Source: Bacillota bacterium | GTDB lineage: Bacteria > Bacillota > Limnochordia > Limnochordales > ZCTH02-B6 | Length of the DNA stretch: 64,000 bases | Reading direction: 5' to 3' | Assembly: GCA_017577945.1 (NCBI GenBank) | Contig: PKQS01000014.1 | Span: forward strand, 20,057 to 84,056 | Shown: piece by piece, positions 17,066-25,564 of the stretch | How the letters are laid out: every line of letters begins with the position of its first letter | Position numbering within the stretch: position 1 is the first letter of the stretch | The notes under the pieces: model-generated | The model's input: the letters and a program-made list of their open reading frames with translations, nothing else | Told to the model about the DNA's origin: nothing | Database searches by the model: none | Made by a program: the position numbers and the translations under genes

Positions 17066-17413
17066 TTGCTCTTGAGCGAGGAAGAGCTGGAATCGCTGTG
17101 GGACGCCGCCGAGGAAGCGGCCGCCGCCCAGCAGGTGCAACGCTTCAGCGCCCTGGTGAAGACGCTGCTGGGGTATCTGATTTACCATACCATGGGGTAC
17201 GAATACTTGAGCCTCATCCCGGATCCCATCGGCGAGCCGTCGCCCCACCGGCTGCGCGCAGCCAGGCCCTCGTTTTTCCAGGCGCTGCGCGCCCGCGACA
17301 AAGACGAAGCGCGGGACTACGCCCAGCAGTGCCTGCAGCTGGCCGTCCCGAAAGTGCAGCGCATGTGGCGCCAGTCTTCGCTGACCTTCCCCGGCAGCCG
17401 CACCCTGCAGTAG
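17066..17413 (+). CDS. Hypothetical alpha-helical protein
   Basis: 115 residues from a TTG preceded by GGGAGGG. Predicted all-helical: an acidic first helix (SEEELESLWDAAEEAAAAQQ), a hydrophobic middle (LVKTLLGYLIYHTMGYEYLSLI) and a basic C-terminus. The stretch FFQALRARDKDEARDYAQQCL looks like the ligand-binding helices of FadR-type GntR regulators, but there is no DNA-binding domain. I do not recognise a family with confidence. Confidence 0.6.
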   Translation: MLLSEEELESLWDAAEEAAAAQQVQRFSALVKTLLGYLIYHTMGYEYLSLIPDPIGEPSPHRLRAARPSFFQALRARDKDEARDYAQQCLQLAVPKVQRMWRQSSLTFPGSRTLQ

Positions 17414-17437
17414 CCCGCGCCGCCTTGCCTCCGCCGC

Positions 17438-17749
17438 TCAGCCCTTGAAGCGCACGGCCGTGCCGTAGACGAGGATCTCCGCCGCGCCCGTGGTGATGGC
17501 GTTGGTGGTCATACGGATGCCGATGACGGCGTCGGCCCCCAGCTTGCGGGCTTCCTCCACCATCTTCTCCACTGCCTCGTCCCGGGTCTCCTCCAGCAGC
17601 CGCGCGTACTCGGTAATCTCGCCGCCCACCAGCTTGCGCAGCGCCGCCAGGAGGTCCTGCCCGACGTGCCGCGCCCGCACGGCGCTCCCGCGCACCAGGC
17701 CCAGCACTTCGTAGTCGGCCCGCAAGTCATCGATCGTCGTCAGCAGCAT
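17438..17749 (-). CDS. YbjQ family protein (UPF0145)
   Basis: 103 residues with the family blocks VLGLVRGSAVRARHVGQDL, GGEITEYARLLEETRDEAVEKM and KLGADAVIGIRM. These proteins form a pentameric heavy-metal-binding-like fold; the function is unknown. ATG at 17749 is used since AGGAGG precedes it at a slightly long spacing. Confidence 0.88.
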   Translation of the reverse strand: MLLTTIDDLRADYEVLGLVRGSAVRARHVGQDLLAALRKLVGGEITEYARLLEETRDEAVEKMVEEARKLGADAVIGIRMTTNAITTGAAEILVYGTAVRFKG

Positions 17750-17862
17750 GCTCGCGCTCGCCTCCTCGATCCATGTTCGGCCCTGCAAGACCTATCTTCA
17801 GACCTGCAATCGATATTCAGCCTTCCCTCCGCGCGCCGCCGGCGCGCGCGGACGGCTCCGCC

Positions 17863-18834
17863 TCAATTTCCTTTCGGCCGGTACTCTTCCACCGCCGCGA
17901 GAAACCCTTCCACGTCCTCCGGCGAAATGAGCACTTTGCCCAGCTTCGTATCCACCAGAACCAGCGGCGGCGCCAGCCGGGTGACGTACAACGCCACCGC
18001 TCCCAAAGGTCGGACGGTAAAGTCGCCGGCGTAGTAGCCCGGCATCGAGACGCCGATGGTGCGCCAGACGCGGGACAGCGGTTCGTCGAATCGCCGCACG
18101 CCGCGCACAGACTCCCACTTGTACAGCCGCCAGCGGAAATGCCGCACGCCGATGCCGTCAGGCCCGACGCGATACACCATGGCCCGCGGCCCTTTGGCCA
18201 GCCGGTGTACGACGAAGTACAGGCAAAGGGCGCCCACGGGCAGCGTGAAGACGATCACCGCAATCAGCAGCGCATCGCCGAAAACGGAAGCCGCCGGCGC
18301 CGGCCGGAACTCCGCAGGCGCCGGTGTCGCCGCTTGTCCAGCCCGCAGCGCCTCCAGCAAGGCCACGAACCGCTCCGGATCTTGCGGGTTGAAAACATAG
18401 CGCAGGCCCGGCCGCGCCTGGGCGGCATCGGGGCGCGTGTCGACATACACTACTGGACGCGCCGCCGTCGTCAGGCGGTACACCCGTCCGTAGCCCGGGA
18501 GATGAAACCAGCCCATTTGCAAACCGGCCATGCCCGCTCCCCCGACGCGGCCCATGTGCGGCGGATCAGCCACGTACTGGACGAATGCGATGTCGCTGAG
18601 CGGAATGTCGATGCGGCCGACGCCGAAGCGCACGGACAAGCCGCCCTCGTCGACGACGAAGGTCAGCTCGCGCTGGACGAAGCCGTAGTAAAGGTACATT
18701 CCCAGAGGAAGGAGCGACGCGAAGAACGCGACGACAAGCAGAAAACCCACCAGCACCGTGGCCCACGGCTTCTTGGGCGGCGGCGCCGGCAAGAACTCAC
18801 GGCCGGCGGAAACGGACGCTGCGCGCTCGGTCAC
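17863..18834 (-). CDS. Membrane protein with PH-like domains
   Basis: 323 residues. Two strong membrane helices follow the N-terminus (about 22-47) and stand in the middle (about 177-200). Each is followed by a beta-rich region with a bacterial PH look (FVVDEGGLSVRFGVGRIDIPLSDI and YRVGPDGIGVRHFRWRLYKWESV). It is the last gene of the GntR-ABC operon and overlaps the region of the permease stop, with GAAGGAGG before the GTG at 18834. Its role may be accessory to the exporter; no enzyme motif is seen. Confidence 0.65.
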   Translation of the reverse strand: MTERAASVSAGREFLPAPPPKKPWATVLVGFLLVVAFFASLLPLGMYLYYGFVQRELTFVVDEGGLSVRFGVGRIDIPLSDIAFVQYVADPPHMGRVGGAGMAGLQMGWFHLPGYGRVYRLTTAARPVVYVDTRPDAAQARPGLRYVFNPQDPERFVALLEALRAGQAATPAPAEFRPAPAASVFGDALLIAVIVFTLPVGALCLYFVVHRLAKGPRAMVYRVGPDGIGVRHFRWRLYKWESVRGVRRFDEPLSRVWRTIGVSMPGYYAGDFTVRPLGAVALYVTRLAPPLVLVDTKLGKVLISPEDVEGFLAAVEEYRPKGN

Positions 18835-18851
18835 AACGGCCTCCTCCTTCA

Positions 18852-19628
18852 TTATATGTCGCGCCGCTCCAGGCTCACGCAGGCCGCCGCGAGCAGCAGC
18901 GCCGCCAGCGCCGCGATGACGAGCACCGAGCCCCACGGGAACGTCCCGGAAGCCAACAGCGTGCTGCCCGTCATGTGCACGTATACGGACCAGCGGCGCC
19001 AGGCCGGCACCAGGGTCGGAATGGAGAACAGCGCCGCGACGGCTGCGGCGGCGGCGCCCGCCTTGACGGGATCGTCAAAGCGCGTCGACATCAAGAGCGA
19101 CAGGCCGTAGACGAAGGCCGTACCGGCCATGATGGGAATGAGGGCGCCGTAATACGTCCACGGGGCGGCGTAACCGTGGGCGATGCGGGCGGTCACGTCC
19201 AGCGCGGCGGTGCTCGCCAGCGCGATAAGGGCCAAGGCTCCAAGATCGACGGCGGTTTTCACCAGCACCACCGTGCGCCGGCGGACGGCGCGAGAGAACA
19301 CAAACGGCGCCGAGCCGCGGCTGAACTCGCCGGCGACAGTGCTCGCACCGAAAATGAGGGCGAAAAGGACCATCATCTGGTACAGCGTCTTCCCGTGCCA
19401 ATTCGCCCACAGGTAGACGGGCAGCTCCAGCGCCCCGGGCGGCACCAACCGCCGGAACTCCGCCGGGATCGACTCGTCGGCGAGAAACTCGCCCAGCAGC
19501 CCGACCAGCATGTCGTACAGAAGCGGCGTTGCAATGGCCAAAGCGATCAGGACCAGCGCGGCGACGATGTACTTCCAGCGTCCTTCCCGCGATTCCTTAT
19601 AGAACAGGGCACGTACCGGGGCACTCAC
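18852..19628 (-). CDS. ABC transporter permease (ABC-2 type)
   Basis: 258 residues with about six membrane helices and a cytoplasmic N-terminus (RALFYKESREGRWKYI), as in YtrC/ABC-2 permeases. FGASTVAGEFSRGSAPFVFSRAVRRR is the typical coupling loop that contacts the ATPase. GTG at 19628 overlaps the ATPase stop (GTGA), so translation is coupled. Confidence 0.88.
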   Translation of the reverse strand: MSAPVRALFYKESREGRWKYIVAALVLIALAIATPLLYDMLVGLLGEFLADESIPAEFRRLVPPGALELPVYLWANWHGKTLYQMMVLFALIFGASTVAGEFSRGSAPFVFSRAVRRRTVVLVKTAVDLGALALIALASTAALDVTARIAHGYAAPWTYYGALIPIMAGTAFVYGLSLLMSTRFDDPVKAGAAAAAVAALFSIPTLVPAWRRWSVYVHMTGSTLLASGTFPWGSVLVIAALAALLLAAACVSLERRDI

Positions 19629-20539
19629 GAGCGGGACTCCTCCCTCTCGGCCGTTTCGAAATACAAGTCTTCCAGGTTTTGCTCGATGACTTCGACGACA
19701 AACGGATTGAACGTTTGCAGCCGGGCCACCAACGCGTGGACGTCGCCGGTGACGTGCAACACGTGCAAGCGGCCGTCCACCTCGACGCGCTGGACGCCCT
19801 CCCACCGGGCCAAGTCAGCCGGCGGCTCGCCCTGGAAGACGACCCGGATGCGGCGCGACGATTCTTTCAGAGAGTCCAGGTCGCTTTCCCGGACGATGCG
19901 CCCATCCCGCATGAACGCCACCCGGTCGGCGACCCGCTCGACCTCGTGCAGCTGGTGCGACGACATGACAACGGTCACGCCGTCGGCGGCTACCGATTTC
20001 AGGATGACGTTGAGGAAATCTCGCCGGCGCTCGGGATCCAGGCCCGACGTAGGCTCATCCAGAAGCAGCAGTTCCGGCCGTTGGGCGACGGCCAGCGCCA
20101 GCGCCAGCTGCCGCTTCATGCCTTTCGACATTTTCGCGACCGGCGTACCAAGCGGCAAGCCGAACAGATCCAGCGTCTCTCGCGCCACCTGGTCGCTCCA
20201 CGTCGGATACAGCCGCCGGGAAAATTCCATGGCCTGCCGGGGCGTCATCCAGCGCGGCAGCGCGTCGTCTTCCGGCATGTACCCGGTGCGCGCTCGGATC
20301 GCCAGGCTGTCGCGCACGACGTCAAGCCCCAGTACTCGCGCCTGCCCCTCGGACGGATGCACGAGCCCGACAAGCATTTTCAGCGTCGTCGTCTTGCCGG
20401 CGCCGTTGGGCCCCACCAGCCCCGTGACGCTGCCCCGCGGCACCACCCAGTTGATGCCGTCCACCGCCGTCTTGCCGCCATAGCGCTTCGTCAGCCGTTC
20501 ACACACGATGGCCGCGTCTTGGTACTTGTCGGTCGCCAT
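19625..20539 (-). CDS. ABC transporter ATP-binding protein (YtrB-like)
   Basis: 304 residues. Walker A GPNGAGKTT, signature MSKGMKRQ (the degenerate form common in ABC-2 exporters), Walker B LLLLDEPTSGLD and H-loop SSHQ are intact. The C-terminal 85 residues form an extra domain usual in this subfamily. It sits between the GntR regulator and the permease, an arrangement like Bacillus ytrAB, which responds to cell-wall antibiotics. Confidence 0.93.
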   Translation of the reverse strand: MATDKYQDAAIVCERLTKRYGGKTAVDGINWVVPRGSVTGLVGPNGAGKTTTLKMLVGLVHPSEGQARVLGLDVVRDSLAIRARTGYMPEDDALPRWMTPRQAMEFSRRLYPTWSDQVARETLDLFGLPLGTPVAKMSKGMKRQLALALAVAQRPELLLLDEPTSGLDPERRRDFLNVILKSVAADGVTVVMSSHQLHEVERVADRVAFMRDGRIVRESDLDSLKESSRRIRVVFQGEPPADLARWEGVQRVEVDGRLHVLHVTGDVHALVARLQTFNPFVVEVIEQNLEDLYFETAEREESRS

Positions 20540-20576
20540 GCCCGCCGCTCCTTCCCTTTCGCGCCTGTTGACCCCA

Positions 20577-20960
20577 CTAGGCTTCTTCCCCCCGCAGCGC
20601 CGCCTGAACGGCCGCCACGATGTCGTCGTCGGAAAAGCCCAGCGCCCGTGCCTCCGTCACCATCAGGCGGACGATCCCGGCCAGCCGCTGCCGCCGCTCG
20701 GTCTCCGCCATGGGCGGCGCCTGCGCCGCCTTGACGAACGTCCCCCGCCCGGGCGTGGTATCGATGAGCCCGGCCCGCTCCAGCTCCCGGTACGCCCGCG
20801 CCACGGTGTTCGGGTTGATGGTCAGTTCCAGCGCCAGCTCGCGCACCGCCGGCAGCCGGTCGCCGGGTTGCAGCACGCCCGAAGCGATGGCCGTCTTAAT
20901 TTGCTCCTCGATTTGAACGTACAGCGGCACCCCGCTGTGGGGATTGACATGCCACCGCAC
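20577..20960 (-). CDS. GntR-family regulator, YtrA subfamily
   Basis: 127 residues. The GntR winged helix is at about 10-78 (PLYVQIEEQIKTAIASGVL, LPAVRELALELTINPNTVARAYRELERAGLI, GRGTFV). The short C-terminal helical pair is the YtrA type, used for dimerisation without a ligand pocket. It is the first gene of the operon and a palindromic operator overlaps its promoter, so autoregulation is likely. Confidence 0.94.
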   Translation of the reverse strand: MRWHVNPHSGVPLYVQIEEQIKTAIASGVLQPGDRLPAVRELALELTINPNTVARAYRELERAGLIDTTPGRGTFVKAAQAPPMAETERRQRLAGIVRLMVTEARALGFSDDDIVAAVQAALRGEEA

Positions 20961-21073
20961 TGGCTTCGCCCTTTCACAACGTCGTCGCCGGCCGCACCAC
21001 CCGCGCCGTTTCGCGGCGATCGCTGCGGGCTCGGCCGGCCTCGCTGCCCACCCGGGCCGGACTATTGTCTCTA

Positions 21074-21085
21074 TGTATTAATACA
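21074..21085. promoter_or_regulatory. TGTATTAATACA palindrome, candidate GntR operator
   Basis: A perfect 12-base palindrome overlapping the -10 side of the GntR operon promoter. YtrA-type regulators bind such AT-rich dyads to repress their own operon. Confidence 0.65.
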
Positions 21086-21112
21086 ATAATCGATTTTGCG
21101 GCGTGGCGTCAA
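21083..21112 (-). promoter_or_regulatory. Promoter of the GntR-ABC operon
   Basis: Minus-strand TTGACG (21107-21112), 18-base spacer, TATTGT (21083-21088), about 120 bases before the regulator start. The operator palindrome overlaps its downstream end. Confidence 0.6.
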
Positions 21113-21144
21113 CGTGCGGGAGGAGAGAAAGACTGGCGCGACCG

Positions 21145-21183
21145 CAAAAGGGGGGGCCTACGAGACAAGTCGGTGGCGGCCCC
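21145..21183 (-). terminator. Possible terminator after the CARF genes
   Basis: Minus strand: GGGGCC and GGCCCC arms around a 17-20 base loop, followed by CCCTTTTG. It begins about 20 bases after the NE0113-family stop. The loop is long, so the call is weak. Confidence 0.35.
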
Positions 21184-21201
21184 AAGCCGCCCCACAGCGT
21201 C

Positions 21202-22350
21202 TTACACCAGCGAAATTTGGCTCGGTGACAGCGCAAGCCCGTACATCGTCGTGTCGCGCTCTTGGCGACGGGCGATGAGGTACGGCTGGATCCAGCGGCC
21301 GGCGGCCGGCGACGCTTTGAGCCTGCGGTTGATGCGCGAGGCGGTTTCTCGGAGCGCCGACAGGCGTAGCGCGGGGTCCGGCGCCACCCAGCGCGCCAGC
21401 GCATCGTCCCGGTACGGGCGATGAGGGATGCGCTCCAGCCATCGGGCCAGGCTCGCCCGCAGCTCGGCCGCGTAGGCGTCATCCTCGCGCAGCCTTTGGC
21501 TGGAAACGGTGCAGGCGGGACACAGCCCTTCTTCGTGCTGGCACCGGCGTCTTAAGTCGGCGAGATGCGCATACAGCGCGATTTGCACGGGCTGCAGCAC
21601 CACCGCAGCACCGTCGATGATCACCTCTCGCTTTGCGACGTCGATAAGCAGAGGCGGCCGGCGCGCCTGGCGGATAAGCCGGAGCTGCACTTCCTGCACC
21701 AGGCGGCTGTACGACAGCGCCTCGTCGCCGCCCAGGAGTTCGGGCAAGTACTCCCGCAAGAGCACCAGCGGCACTTCGGCCAGCTCGATAACCGCTTCGG
21801 CGGTGCTGAGCAGCCGGCCGCTGCGGCCGACGATGGTCACAGGCTCCGGCGGAGGGTAGAAGAAATCCGTCAAGCTCTCGAACTCATCCGGGCGGACCAG
21901 CACGTGAAACAAGCGGTCGCCCGGCCGCCCGTACAGCTGCAGCGCCAGCGCCAGCCCGATACCCATCGTTTTGCGGCCGCCCGCGGCGGAACAGAGCAGG
22001 CGCGTGCCAGGCACGGCCTGCCGCCGCACGAAGTCCGCCAGCTGATCCAGCATGGCCGCGTTGTCCTCGTCGGACCGGATGTCGCCGAGCTCGCCGCCGT
22101 GCCGGTCGCGAAACACGTGAACGTGCAGTGCGGGCCAGGGATCCGGGATGCGGTAATCGCGGAAAAACGAGAACAACTTCCCGTCGCCACCGTCCAGCAG
22201 CTGCCGCTGCACCCCCACCGCGCCTGCCGCCGTCGTCCAGACGTGGATCTCGTCGATCCGCTCCCCTTCCTGCCGCGTCAAGGCGTACAGCGTCTCGGTC
22301 ACAATCTGCGGCGACGTGCCGAGGACGCACACCAGCACTGTCCGCGACAC
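21202..22350 (-). CDS. NE0113-type CRISPR-associated CARF protein (putative ring nuclease/cOA sensor)
   Basis: 382 residues. The N-terminus TVLVCVLGTSPQIVTETLYALT and the later CSAAGGRKTMGIGLALALQL are typical of the NE0113 family, which is found beside type III CRISPR effectors and annotated as a ring nuclease type CARF protein. No HEPN RxxxxH motif is seen. From about residue 245 on, the sequence (LIDVAKREVIIDGAAVVLQPVQIALYAHLA) looks like a winged-helix module, followed by a Cys pair (CPAC). It likely binds cyclic oligoadenylate from Cas10; degrading it or regulating transcription are both possible. GTG at 22350 is used for its AAGGTG site. Confidence 0.82.
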   Translation of the reverse strand: MSRTVLVCVLGTSPQIVTETLYALTRQEGERIDEIHVWTTAAGAVGVQRQLLDGGDGKLFSFFRDYRIPDPWPALHVHVFRDRHGGELGDIRSDEDNAAMLDQLADFVRRQAVPGTRLLCSAAGGRKTMGIGLALALQLYGRPGDRLFHVLVRPDEFESLTDFFYPPPEPVTIVGRSGRLLSTAEAVIELAEVPLVLLREYLPELLGGDEALSYSRLVQEVQLRLIRQARRPPLLIDVAKREVIIDGAAVVLQPVQIALYAHLADLRRRCQHEEGLCPACTVSSQRLREDDAYAAELRASLARWLERIPHRPYRDDALARWVAPDPALRLSALRETASRINRRLKASPAAGRWIQPYLIARRQERDTTMYGLALSPSQISLV

Positions 22351-22363
22351 GAACGGTTCACCT

Positions 22364-23659
22364 TCATCTCCGTTGCGACCTTTGTGCTCGACGAAGTTCG
22401 TCACCAAGCGTGCGGGTGAGCCGCTTCGGTGGCTTCGGTGAGTCGTCGAAGCGAATCACCCAGTCCTTGTCTCTGCCATTCTTCACGGAGTTCCAGAGTT
22501 CCTCGGCGTCTTTGTACAAGCGGTCAAGCCGAACATCGCGGGCGTCCCGCTGGGCGTAGTGATGCAAGTTGTTTCTGAGGTATCCGATTTTTTCGACCTT
22601 CTCCCTAAGTCCCTCGTTTGACCATTGGCCCATGGCTAGACGCTTTTTCGCGGCCTCCTGTTCGCTCTTGTCTCTCCAGTCCTTGAGATTATTGCTATTG
22701 TGACGCAGCACTTTCAGCGTGCACCACTCATACATCAAACCAAGAGCCTGCACGACTCGTCCGTGTTGCAGCAGCTTGTCGATAACCTTCGCTTGACGTT
22801 CCAACTCAGCGTCGTCCAGTTCCTCGGGTACATCGCCGCTCGCGGGAATAAATTCGGAGGCCACATCTTCCAGCGCCCGGAACAACCGTTCGCCCAGCGG
22901 AATGCTCCCCTTCAGGCGCTCCGGAAGACCCCGTTTCAGTTCGTCACGCAGGGCGGCCGCCGTCCGCGCCATCTCAACCGGAAGCGCGGCTTCGGTAGCC
23001 ACGGAAAAGAGCTCGAGTCGCGATAGCAAACGCCTGGATGGCTCGTCGTCTTGAGCACCATCCGCGGAGGAACGGATCTTCTGCATAAGGCGCGTGGGCA
23101 GCAGCGTGTCTCGGAACACTCGCATTACGTATACCCACTCGAGCATGTCGAGGAAGGGGCTCAGGTTGACAATGGGCCCAGGGTGTTCTGTTTGACTGGA
23201 CATGCCGTAGTACATTTCCTTGACCGCGACCGACGGGTTGACGAGGCTCAGATATTGAACGGCCAAGGAAAAGACGAACGGACTCGCTCGCAAACCGTGC
23301 GTGACGTCAATGACCAACTCGCAGTTGTCAGGAATGCCAGCAAGGAGCCGCTCGATGATCTGGCGGAGCTCGGTCCTGTTGCTCCCGAGGGGAATGTCGA
23401 TGAACTCTACGGGAATTCGGACGTTGTCGATCACGAATGCATCGCGGACTTCTTGTTCGCGCTCCCGCGCCTTGGCTGTTACCAGAACAATTGCCTTATC
23501 CGGATAGTCGGCAATCCCAAGCTGCTTCTGCAGCTTCACCAAAGCCACCGGCGCGAGTGTTGCTTCTACCGGTCGATGGTCGACAGGCGCGTCTGCTAGG
23601 TAATATTGCGCCTTGCGCGGCTCCGTCCCCAGCATGAAAATGATTACTCGCTGCCGCAT
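22364..23659 (-). CDS. CARF-HEPN ribonuclease (Csx1/Csx2, TM1812-like)
   Basis: 431 residues. Residues about 1-180 are a CARF domain: IIFMLGTEPRKAQYYL and the DVTHGLRASPF motif (118-127) that binds cyclic oligoadenylate. The C-terminal half is helical and holds RNNLHH (R362, H367), the RxxxxH motif of HEPN RNases. It should be the collateral RNase switched on by the Cas10 signal. It ends 13 bases before the NE0113 gene, so the two form an operon diverging from cas10. Confidence 0.88.
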   Translation of the reverse strand: MRQRVIIFMLGTEPRKAQYYLADAPVDHRPVEATLAPVALVKLQKQLGIADYPDKAIVLVTAKAREREQEVRDAFVIDNVRIPVEFIDIPLGSNRTELRQIIERLLAGIPDNCELVIDVTHGLRASPFVFSLAVQYLSLVNPSVAVKEMYYGMSSQTEHPGPIVNLSPFLDMLEWVYVMRVFRDTLLPTRLMQKIRSSADGAQDDEPSRRLLSRLELFSVATEAALPVEMARTAAALRDELKRGLPERLKGSIPLGERLFRALEDVASEFIPASGDVPEELDDAELERQAKVIDKLLQHGRVVQALGLMYEWCTLKVLRHNSNNLKDWRDKSEQEAAKKRLAMGQWSNEGLREKVEKIGYLRNNLHHYAQRDARDVRLDRLYKDAEELWNSVKNGRDKDWVIRFDDSPKPPKRLTRTLGDELRRAQRSQRR

Positions 23660-23965
23660 TGCCCCTCGCCTCCGACGCTGCTTCGACCTCTTTGGCCGGT
23701 TTCTAGCGCGAACGACATTTTTGTCGCATCTTACTTCTTGCGGAACTCAAGATCCTTTTTTCGGAGGAACATCCGGGCTTTTCTCATTTCTTGGCGTGTA
23801 CGCCCATCAACAAACAACTTTTTAAAGGAAATTGTTGTTACTGAACGAAATGATTAGCTTGACTGGCAAACAGAGTCAAGCTATTCCGGTAATGCCTGAG
23901 GCGCCCAACTGAGCCATCTATCGGCTCGTCCACTCGCGGTGCCGGACAACGTGAGGAGACGGTCC
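23660..23965. other. Divergent intergenic region of the CRISPR locus
   Basis: 306 bases between the CARF-HEPN gene and cas10, clearly more AT-rich than the window. It holds the inverted repeat and promoter elements listed separately, plus a weaker AACAAC...GTTGTT repeat at about 23815-23838. No repeat-spacer structure is present. Confidence 0.7.
23855..23887. promoter_or_regulatory. Ten-base inverted repeat with back-to-back TTGACT promoters
   Basis: TAGCTTGACT (23855-23864) and AGTCAAGCTA (23874-23883) are perfect inverted arms around nine bases. On the plus strand TTGACT (23859-23864) is 17 bases from TATTCC (23882-23887), facing cas10. On the minus strand the mirror TTGACT (23874-23879) is 17 bases from TAATCA (23851-23856), facing the CARF genes. 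One dyad could thus control both operons. The -10 hexamers are poor matches, so the promoter part is less sure than the repeat. Confidence 0.55.
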
Positions 23966-25564
23966 ATGGCAAAAGCGTTGCTTTCCGTCGAGGTTCCTGG
24001 CATTCGCCGCTATGTCTTCGGTACGGACGCACTGCGTGAAATTCGCGGTGCCAGCGCTCTGCTCGACGAGTTCAACCGGGTTCATATGCCTTCCGTCGTC
24101 ACGAGCATGGCGGACGAGGTTGAAGTCGTCTTTGCCGGAGGCGGCACGGCGCTTTTTCTATTGCCCTCGGACAAGGCCGAAGCAGCTGCCGCCCGATTGG
24201 AACTAGAAATGCGACAACGTCTCGGAATGGCTTCTCTTAACACGGCTATCGTCGAAGTCCCGGACAATTTCACGTTGGAGTCCGACTTACAACCGGAAAA
24301 CTACTACCAATTGCTCGGGGCACGGCTTGTCGTTAACAAAGGCGTGCTGCCCGAAGTTATCGGTCTGCCCACGCATTCCCTGATGCGCCCGTGCGACTCA
24401 TGCGGCCAGAACTACGCCGAGGACGAAGTTCCCGCGCCCGACGGCCAAGTCAAGCTCCTGTGCGGCGTGTGCCGAAGGAAATGGGACCACAACCGTCGGT
24501 TGCAGCAAAGTTTTCGAGAGGGCCGCTTGTCCGGAGTCTGGCTCGAATTGCAGCCCCTCTTGTCCCGACCGGATCTCCTTCACCGTGAGCGGCCTGAAAC
24601 CACGGAGCAGCTTGCCGAAGCGGACGGTCCCCCGCCGGAGAAGAACAACAGCTTGGCGCTGATCTATGCCGACGGGGACGGGCTCGGGACCTTGCTGCGG
24701 GAAGCGCGCAGCCTGGCGGAAATTCGCGCTGCATCCCGCGGCGTGCACCAGGCCATGCTGGCCAGCGTGGCCGCAGCCATCGAGGGGCCACTTCAGCCCA
24801 CCGAAAAGTCGAAATGGCTGCCGTTTGACATTCTCCTGCTCGGCGGCGACGACCTCGTCCTCGCAACAACAGCCAGACGGGCCTTCGAGACAGCGATGGT
24901 GCTGGCGGAAACCTTCCCGAAGGAAAGCGCGAAGCAGAACATCCCGCGGCCGCTGTCGTTGTCGCTGGCGGTCGTCTTCGCCCATCCTCACCATCCATTC
25001 CGCTTCATGCTGGACTTGGCTGACGGATGCCTGCGCGCGGCCAAGCGCGAGCGGTTCCGCCGGCGGAAAGAGCAACCTGATACCGATGTGTTCGGACTAA
25101 TCAACTATGCTTTCGCCGGCGATGCGCCCGGCGGCGACTACGCGGCCTATGAAGACGCCCATCTTCGCCAAGAGGCCGTGGGAGACGCTCCGGCGGTGCT
25201 TCGCACACTGCGGCCCTACACTGTGGACGAGCTTAAGCGCATGCTGCGTTTAGCAGCCAGACTGGCTGAGCACAAACTGCCTCCGCAATGGCTGCAAGCG
25301 CTGCGCGAGACGGCGTATCTCGACAAGGTGGTCGGAATCCGGACAGGCCGTATGGCGTTGGCCCGCATGGGGATGGACCCGGAACGAGGGACTCAGCCGG
25401 GAGACGTGGCCAGACAGGTAATCGACGAAATCGCAAACGGTCGTCCGGTCGAATTCCCGTGGATTATCGACGGAGATCGGCTCGTCAACGTCTGGCCCGA
25501 GCTGGTGGATCTGATGCCGCTGGTGCGCGACATGGAGGTCGAACGCAGTGGAAGAACGCGGTGA
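23966..25564 (+). CDS. cas10: Type III-D Cas10 without HD domain, GGDD cyclase motif intact
   Basis: 532 residues, much shorter than Csm1/Cmr2. It starts directly in the first palm-like domain (VVFAGGGTALFLL at about 54-66); there is no N-terminal HD nuclease. A zinc site follows (C143, C146, C166, C169), then the second palm with YADGDG (234-239) and GGDD (293-296), the site that makes cyclic oligoadenylate from ATP. The C-terminal 130 residues are helical and should contact Cas11. HD-less Cas10 is the usual form in subtype III-D. GTGAGGAGA precedes the ATG. The stop overlaps the next gene. Confidence 0.93.
   Translation: MAKALLSVEVPGIRRYVFGTDALREIRGASALLDEFNRVHMPSVVTSMADEVEVVFAGGGTALFLLPSDKAEAAAARLELEMRQRLGMASLNTAIVEVPDNFTLESDLQPENYYQLLGARLVVNKGVLPEVIGLPTHSLMRPCDSCGQNYAEDEVPAPDGQVKLLCGVCRRKWDHNRRLQQSFREGRLSGVWLELQPLLSRPDLLHRERPETTEQLAEADGPPPEKNNSLALIYADGDGLGTLLREARSLAEIRAASRGVHQAMLASVAAAIEGPLQPTEKSKWLPFDILLLGGDDLVLATTARRAFETAMVLAETFPKESAKQNIPRPLSLSLAVVFAHPHHPFRFMLDLADGCLRAAKRERFRRRKEQPDTDVFGLINYAFAGDAPGGDYAAYEDAHLRQEAVGDAPAVLRTLRPYTVDELKRMLRLAARLAEHKLPPQWLQALRETAYLDKVVGIRTGRMALARMGMDPERGTQPGDVARQVIDEIANGRPVEFPWIIDGDRLVNVWPELVDLMPLVRDMEVERSGRTR

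Noticed and set aside
23847..23912. Short leader peptide (about 20 codons) ahead of cas10
   Set aside because: A small frame starts near 23850 after AAAGGAA, but it overlaps the inverted repeat and promoter boxes, so it would not be on the transcript.
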